Shown piece after piece: positions 59,845 to 64,000 of a DNA stretch of 64,000 nt (position 1 is its first letter; each line of letters starts with the position of its first letter). Source of the stretch: Stenotrophomonas sp. 704A1 (GTDB lineage Bacteria; Pseudomonadota; Gammaproteobacteria; Xanthomonadales; Xanthomonadaceae); contig NZ_CP130831.1 of NCBI RefSeq assembly GCF_030549525.1, positions 1,947,501-2,011,500 on the forward strand, given 5' to 3'. The translations under genes and the position numbers were made by a program. Below the pieces are notes generated by a model. That model had not been told where the DNA came from, did no database searches, and saw only the letters and a program-made list of their open reading frames with translations.

Positions 59845-61914
59845 TCAGCCGAACTCGAAGTTCATCACCGGTGCTGCCGGCCCGACGAAATCGCCCTGCA
59901 CGTAATCCACGCCGGCACTGAACAGCAGGGTCATCGAGTTGGCGTCGCTGACGAATTCGGCGATGGTGCGGATGCCTGCCTCCTGCGCACGCGCGGTGAT
60001 CTGGCTGATCCGGTCGATGTTCTCGCGGGTTGCGGCCAGGTCGCTGGTGAAGCCGCGATCGAGCTTGAGGAACTGCGGCTGGAAGTGTGCCAGCAGCTGG
60101 AACGAATCCAGGCCCGAACCGAACTGCTCCAGGCCGATCCGGCAACCCAGCGGTGCCACCTCGGCGAGGAACTGCTGGGCGCTGCGCAGGTGGGTGAATA
60201 CCTTGGCCTCCGGCGCATGCAGCCACAGCCGCTCGCCGGGCACAGCGTGGGCCTGCAGCTGCTGGCGCAGCGTGGCGATCATCTTCGGATCGTCGAAGGA
60301 CTCCGGGGTGACCTTCACCAGTACCTGCGTGGGATGACCACTGCGCGCGCGCGCGCCCAGCACGGCAATTGCCTGCGACACCACCCAGCGGTTGATGTCC
60401 GCCAGCAGGCCATGCTCTTCTGCAATGCCAAGGAACGCGGTGGGGCTCAGCAGCTCACCGTTGTGTTCCAGCCGCAGGTACGCCTCGTACAGCTCCAGCG
60501 GCTCACCCTGCAGGTTCAGCACCGGCTGGTAGTGCAGCTGGAATCCATCGCCGTCCAGCGCTTCGCGGATCCGCGCCACCCAGCGCTGCACGCGCTCCTC
60601 TTCGACCCGGTCGACCGCCGCCGGATCGAAGATGCGGCAGGTGTTGCCCAGCGCGGCTGCAGCCTGGGTGCATTCGCTGGCACGGGCCAGCACCTGGCCG
60701 ATGCTGGCGATCTTCTCGCCCACCTGCACGCCGCCGATGCTGACCGTCACCGTGGCCGAACGTGCGCCGATGCTGAAGACGTGCGCCGCGTAGGCCTCGC
60801 GGATGCGCTCGGCCAGGGCCACGGTCTGCGCGTAGGGGCCGGCCTGCAGTACCGCGAAGCTGTGCTCGCCGAACCGCGCCAGCTGCGCGTCGTCACCGGC
60901 AACCTCGGCCAGCAGCGCGGCGAGCGCACCGATCAGGGTGTCGGCCGACGCCAGCCCGATATCCGGAATCAGCCGCGCATAGTGGTCGGGCTCGACCATC
61001 AGCAGGCCGAACTGGCCCTCGCTGCGGCCGGCCTGGGCCACGGCATCCTCGACCTGCAGCATGAACGTGGGGCGGTTGAGCAGGCCGGTCACCTGGTCGC
61101 GCTGGCGCAGGTCCTCGACCTCGCGCGCCAGCTCCGGGTCGAATTCCATGCGGCGGCGGAACACCACCTGCAGGCAGGACTCGCCCTCGTAGGTGGCGGC
61201 GGTGAACTCCATCGTCGCCGGAAAGGCACTGCCGTCCTGGTGGCGCGCATCGAGCTGGTACTGCGGTGGCGGCGCTTCGCCGCGGCTGAGTGATTTCAGC
61301 AGCTGCTTGAAGTCGTCCACGTGCTGGGCAGCAACCATGTCCAGCAGCGAGATGCCTTCGACGTCCTCGAAATCCTCGTAGCCGAACATTTCCAGATAGG
61401 CATCGTTGGCGCGGATGTGCATGCCCTCGTGCACGTAGGCGATCGGGTCGCGCGAGGAGGCGATCAGCGCATCGCAGCGGCGCTCGGTCTCGCGCATCTG
61501 CGCCTCGATCCGGCGCAGGCCGCGGCGCGCCTGCAGGTCGACCCACTGGTCGCGGACCACGGCCAGCAGGTGCTCGGGGCGCTGGCGCAGGGCGAGGGCA
61601 CGGATGCCGTTGCTGCTGGCCTGCACCAGTTCGTCCTCGTCGATGCGCTCGGCCAGCAGCACCAACGGAATGTCCTTGCCGCTGGCGGCGATGTGCTGGG
61701 CCACCAACGGCAGCGGCAGGCCCTGCGACGGACCGGCCAGTACCAGATCGATCGCCTGGCTGGACAGCACCTGCGACAGTTCGGCCGAATCCTGCGGGCG
61801 CCAGGGGCGCACGGCGATGCCGCTGTTGCGCAGGGTGCTGACGATGGCTTCGGCGTTCTCGCCGCTGTCATCGACGATCAGCAGGCGGATGGTGATGTCG
61901 TTCGCGTTCTGCAT
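59845..61914 (-). CDS. fimX: FimX-type degenerate REC-PAS-GGDEF-EAL c-di-GMP receptor
   Basis: 689 aa from the ATG at 61914. A receiver-like domain (RLLIVDDSGENAEAI) lacks the phospho-acceptor Asp (VLAGPS instead of VLLD). A PAS domain (residues ~150-265) precedes a GGDEF domain reading FGEHSF rather than GGDEF. The EAL domain reads YEAYLRL, and EQFGSG replaces DDFGTG. These are the same losses seen in FimX of Pseudomonas and Xanthomonas, which binds c-di-GMP without turnover and works with PilZ and PilB in type IV pilus assembly. Length matches FimX (~690 aa). Confidence 0.87.
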   Translation of the reverse strand: MQNANDITIRLLIVDDSGENAEAIVSTLRNSGIAVRPWRPQDSAELSQVLSSQAIDLVLAGPSQGLPLPLVAQHIAASGKDIPLVLLAERIDEDELVQASSNGIRALALRQRPEHLLAVVRDQWVDLQARRGLRRIEAQMRETERRCDALIASSRDPIAYVHEGMHIRANDAYLEMFGYEDFEDVEGISLLDMVAAQHVDDFKQLLKSLSRGEAPPPQYQLDARHQDGSAFPATMEFTAATYEGESCLQVVFRRRMEFDPELAREVEDLRQRDQVTGLLNRPTFMLQVEDAVAQAGRSEGQFGLLMVEPDHYARLIPDIGLASADTLIGALAALLAEVAGDDAQLARFGEHSFAVLQAGPYAQTVALAERIREAYAAHVFSIGARSATVTVSIGGVQVGEKIASIGQVLARASECTQAAAALGNTCRIFDPAAVDRVEEERVQRWVARIREALDGDGFQLHYQPVLNLQGEPLELYEAYLRLEHNGELLSPTAFLGIAEEHGLLADINRWVVSQAIAVLGARARSGHPTQVLVKVTPESFDDPKMIATLRQQLQAHAVPGERLWLHAPEAKVFTHLRSAQQFLAEVAPLGCRIGLEQFGSGLDSFQLLAHFQPQFLKLDRGFTSDLAATRENIDRISQITARAQEAGIRTIAEFVSDANSMTLLFSAGVDYVQGDFVGPAAPVMNFEFG

Positions 61915-62005
61915 GCACTGCTCCCCAATCTGCAAATCTAGATACACGATGCACGTCGGCGCGTCCATGTGCGCACCACCTGCGTGCCCGGAACGGCGAT
62001 GCGGT

Positions 62006-63190
62006 TCACACCACGCTGCCGGCGGCGTGGCCGCTGGCCCAGGCCCACTGGAAGTTGTAGCCGCCCAGCCAGCCGGTCACGTCCAGCACTTCACCCACGA
62101 AATGCAGGCCGGGCACGCGCTTGGATTCCAGCGTTGCCGAGGAAACCTCGGCGGTATCGACGCCGCCCAGGGTCACCTCGGCGGTGCGGTAGCCTTCGGT
62201 CCCGCTGGCGACCAGCGGGAATTCCGCCAGCAGCTGCGCGGCCCTGCGCAGGTCCGGCTCGTCCAGCTGGCGCACCGGCCGGTCCGGCAGCCAGTGCTCG
62301 CACAGGCGTTGGGCCAGGCGCTTGGGCAGCACCTCGGCCAGCACCGTGCGCAGCTCGGCGGCGGGGCGCTCGCGTTTCATCCGGCGCAGCCACTCGCCGG
62401 CATCCTGCCCGGGCAGCAGGTCCAGGGTGAGGGCGTCGCCGGGTTGCCAGTACGAAGAGATCTGCAGGATCGCCGGTCCGCTCACGCCGCGGTGGGTCAG
62501 CAGCATGAAGTTGCGGAACTGCGTGCCATTGCAGCTGGCTTCCACCGGCAGGGCGACGCCGCTGAGCTCGGCCAGCCGCTCCTGGTGGGTGCCGCTGAGG
62601 GTCAGCGGCACCAGCCCGGCGCGGGTGGGCAGTACCTGGTGGCCGAACTGGCGCGCGATCTCATAGCCGAAGCCGGTGGCGCCCAGGCTGGGAATGGACA
62701 GGCCACCGGTGGCCACCACCAGCGATGCACAGTGGAACAGGCCGTGCGTGGTGTGCACGCGGAAGCCATCGCTGGCGTGTTCGATGCGTTCGACGCTGCA
62801 CTGGGTGCGTATCTGCACCCCGGCCTGCTGGCACTCGTCGACCAGCATCCTGACGATCTGCTTGGATGAGATATCGCAGAACAGCTGGCCCAGTTCCTTT
62901 TCGTGATAGGCGATGCTGTGCCGCTCGACCATCTCGATGAAGTGATACGGCGAGTAGCGCGCCAGCGCCGACTTGCAGAAGTGCGGGTTGGCCGACAGGA
63001 AGTTGGCCGGGGTGGTGCCGGTATTGGTGAAGTTGCAGCGCCCGCCACCGGACATCAGGATCTTCTTGCCGATCTTGTTGGCGTGGTCGATCACCTGCAC
63101 CTGGCGACCGCGCTGGCCGGCGGTGATGGCGGTCATCAGCCCGGCCGCGCCGGCGCCGATCACCAGCACGTCGCTGCGGATCGTGCTCAT
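62006..63190 (-). CDS. HI0933/YhiN-family flavoprotein
   Basis: 394 aa. DVLVIGAGAAGLMTAITAGQRG is the FAD-binding Rossmann loop and KILMSGGGRCNFTNTG plus VGEVLDVTGWLGGYNFQWAWASGHAAG are HI0933 family signatures. Its oxidoreductase substrate is unknown. It overlaps the YaeQ gene by 4 bp, so the two are co-transcribed. Confidence 0.93.
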   Translation of the reverse strand: MSTIRSDVLVIGAGAAGLMTAITAGQRGRQVQVIDHANKIGKKILMSGGGRCNFTNTGTTPANFLSANPHFCKSALARYSPYHFIEMVERHSIAYHEKELGQLFCDISSKQIVRMLVDECQQAGVQIRTQCSVERIEHASDGFRVHTTHGLFHCASLVVATGGLSIPSLGATGFGYEIARQFGHQVLPTRAGLVPLTLSGTHQERLAELSGVALPVEASCNGTQFRNFMLLTHRGVSGPAILQISSYWQPGDALTLDLLPGQDAGEWLRRMKRERPAAELRTVLAEVLPKRLAQRLCEHWLPDRPVRQLDEPDLRRAAQLLAEFPLVASGTEGYRTAEVTLGGVDTAEVSSATLESKRVPGLHFVGEVLDVTGWLGGYNFQWAWASGHAAGSVV

Positions 63191-63735
63191 GCCTTCGCGC
63201 GCTTGCGCCAGTCGGGGATGACGTCAAGCTGCATATCATCGTTGAGCAGCTGCACTTCGCCGTCCTGGATCAGCACGCTCCAGCGCATCGCGCGCTGGAT
63301 CTGCTGGCCCCAGCGTTCGACGAAGTCACCGTCCAGCTGCAGTACCGACAGGTTGTCGAAGCGGGCCAGCCCCTTGCCCTGCTTCTGCCACCAGATGTCC
63401 GAGGCGTTGCCGCCATAGTTCACCACCTGCACCTGGCGGCTGCGGTTGCTCGCCTTGCGGATGCGTGACTCGTCCGGATGACCCAGATCGATCCACTGCA
63501 GGATGTCGCCGGTGTAGTCGTGTTCCCACAGGTCCGGCTCGTCGTCGGTGCTCAGGCCGCGGCCGAATTCCAGGCGGTCGCCCGCGTTCAGGGCAAAGGC
63601 AAGCAGACGCACCATCAGGCGTTCGTCGGTCTCGGACGGATGCTGGGCCAGGGTCAGGTTGTGGGTCGCGTAGTAACCGCGGTCCATGTCGCTGATCTGC
63701 AGTTCGGCCTTGCGGATGGTGGCGGTGAGGGCCAT
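63187..63735 (-). CDS. yaeQ: YaeQ family protein
   Basis: 182 aa. ALTATIRKAELQISDMDRGYYATHNLTLAQHPSETDERLMVRLLAFAL is the conserved YaeQ start, and LWEHDYTGDILQWIDLGHPDESRIRKAS follows. The fold resembles a PD-(D/E)XK nuclease-like core; the function is not established. E. coli YaeQ was reported as a suppressor related to RfaH. It leads the yaeQ-YhiN pair. Confidence 0.93.
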   Translation of the reverse strand: MALTATIRKAELQISDMDRGYYATHNLTLAQHPSETDERLMVRLLAFALNAGDRLEFGRGLSTDDEPDLWEHDYTGDILQWIDLGHPDESRIRKASNRSRQVQVVNYGGNASDIWWQKQGKGLARFDNLSVLQLDGDFVERWGQQIQRAMRWSVLIQDGEVQLLNDDMQLDVIPDWRKRAKA

Positions 63736-63942
63736 GAAGATCCAGGGGGGTAAAGACCGTCAATGATAGAGGTTTGCCCTCGGGGTGTCCGGTGCAGGGG
63801 TGTCTGCCGGGCGTGATCGATGGCACCCTGCCAGCCTTGACGACCCCGCAGGCGCCTGCCGCATGTTCCGTTCCCGCCCACGCCGCCACGGCGACGCTGC
63901 CCCCTTCCGCTGCCGGTTCGTCCGGGCCGGCGGCCGCAGCGC

Positions 63943-64000
63943 ATGACCGCGCCCAGTCGTCTGCAGTTGCCGCCCGGCGACTGGAGCACGCTGCTGGACG
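63943..64000 (+). CDS. 5' end of a gene cut by the window (possibly RluA-family pseudouridine synthase)
   Basis: A frame from ATG 63943 (MTAPSRLQLPPGDWSTLLD) runs to the edge. The start with PPGDWxTLLD resembles some short RluA-type pseudouridine synthases, but only 19 residues are visible, so the product is uncertain. Confidence 0.35.
   Translation, partial: MTAPSRLQLPPGDWSTLLD

Noticed and set aside
1..64000. CRISPR array
   Set aside because: No regularly spaced 25-40 bp direct repeats with unique spacers were seen; the repeats present are dispersed palindromes.
1..64000. rRNA or tRNA genes other than tmRNA
   Set aside because: No cloverleaf-like sequence with a T-loop and acceptor stem was found apart from ssrA.

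Overview
The window reads as a high-GC gammaproteobacterial chromosome of the Xanthomonadaceae, most likely Stenotrophomonas. Supporting signs are the tmRNA tag ANDDNYAPVALAA, a Fur without the usual CxxC, FabV as enoyl-ACP reductase, a FimX-type degenerate GGDEF/EAL protein, and many GTAG-type REP palindromes of the kind described in S. maltophilia as SMAG elements. It splits into a prophage arm (about 1 to 24,690) and core chromosome (about 24,690 to 64,000).

Prophage arm. The left edge cuts into a siphovirus-type late operon on the + strand. The head module (2-8,256) has a DUF1073 portal carrying a C-terminal Acb1-like 2H phosphoesterase, a DUF2213 protease/scaffold, a decoration protein, a DUF2184 capsid protein, head completion and closure proteins, a MuF-like protein, a gp10-like protein and a tail terminator. 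A moron-like gene followed by two tandem terminators (8,278-8,741) separates this from the tail module: tail tube, two chaperone frames joined by a likely +1 frameshift, tape measure, gpM, a fibre-like protein, an alpha/beta hydrolase, gpL, gpK, gpI, gpJ and two small tip-associated genes. A cargo zone (20,987-23,320) holds an exported JAMM-like protein, an SRAP (YedK/HMCES) protein, a BLUF blue-light sensor and an unknown gene. A tyrosine integrase lies against the 3' end of ssrA (tmRNA), the probable attachment site. Terminase, replication, repressor and lysis genes must lie left of the window.

Core chromosome. ssrA and smpB (trans-translation) lie close together, with ratA-type and rnfH genes and bamE divergent from fur. 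Then come an SGNH hydrolase/LysR divergent pair, recN, and the heat-shock cluster hrcA-grpE-dnaK-dnaJ with a strong sigma-32-type promoter before dnaK. Next are an AraC regulator divergent from an Fsr-like MFS pump, pdxY-tyrA, an MsbA-related ABC exporter with a YigZ/IMPACT gene, an ECF sigma/anti-sigma pair, a GAF-GAF-GGDEF-EAL enzyme, a LOG-family protein and a class III aminotransferase. The classic queA-tgt-yajC-secD-secF run follows, then a 740 bp repeat island, fabV, fimX, a YhiN-type flavoprotein, yaeQ, and the first codons of a further gene at the right edge.

The points most worth following up are the portal-Acb1 fusion, the BLUF/SRAP/JAMM cargo zone, the tail-embedded hydrolase, the candidate +1 frameshift with a UUU-C slip, and the repeat island before fabV, which includes a 17-bp perfect inverted repeat.
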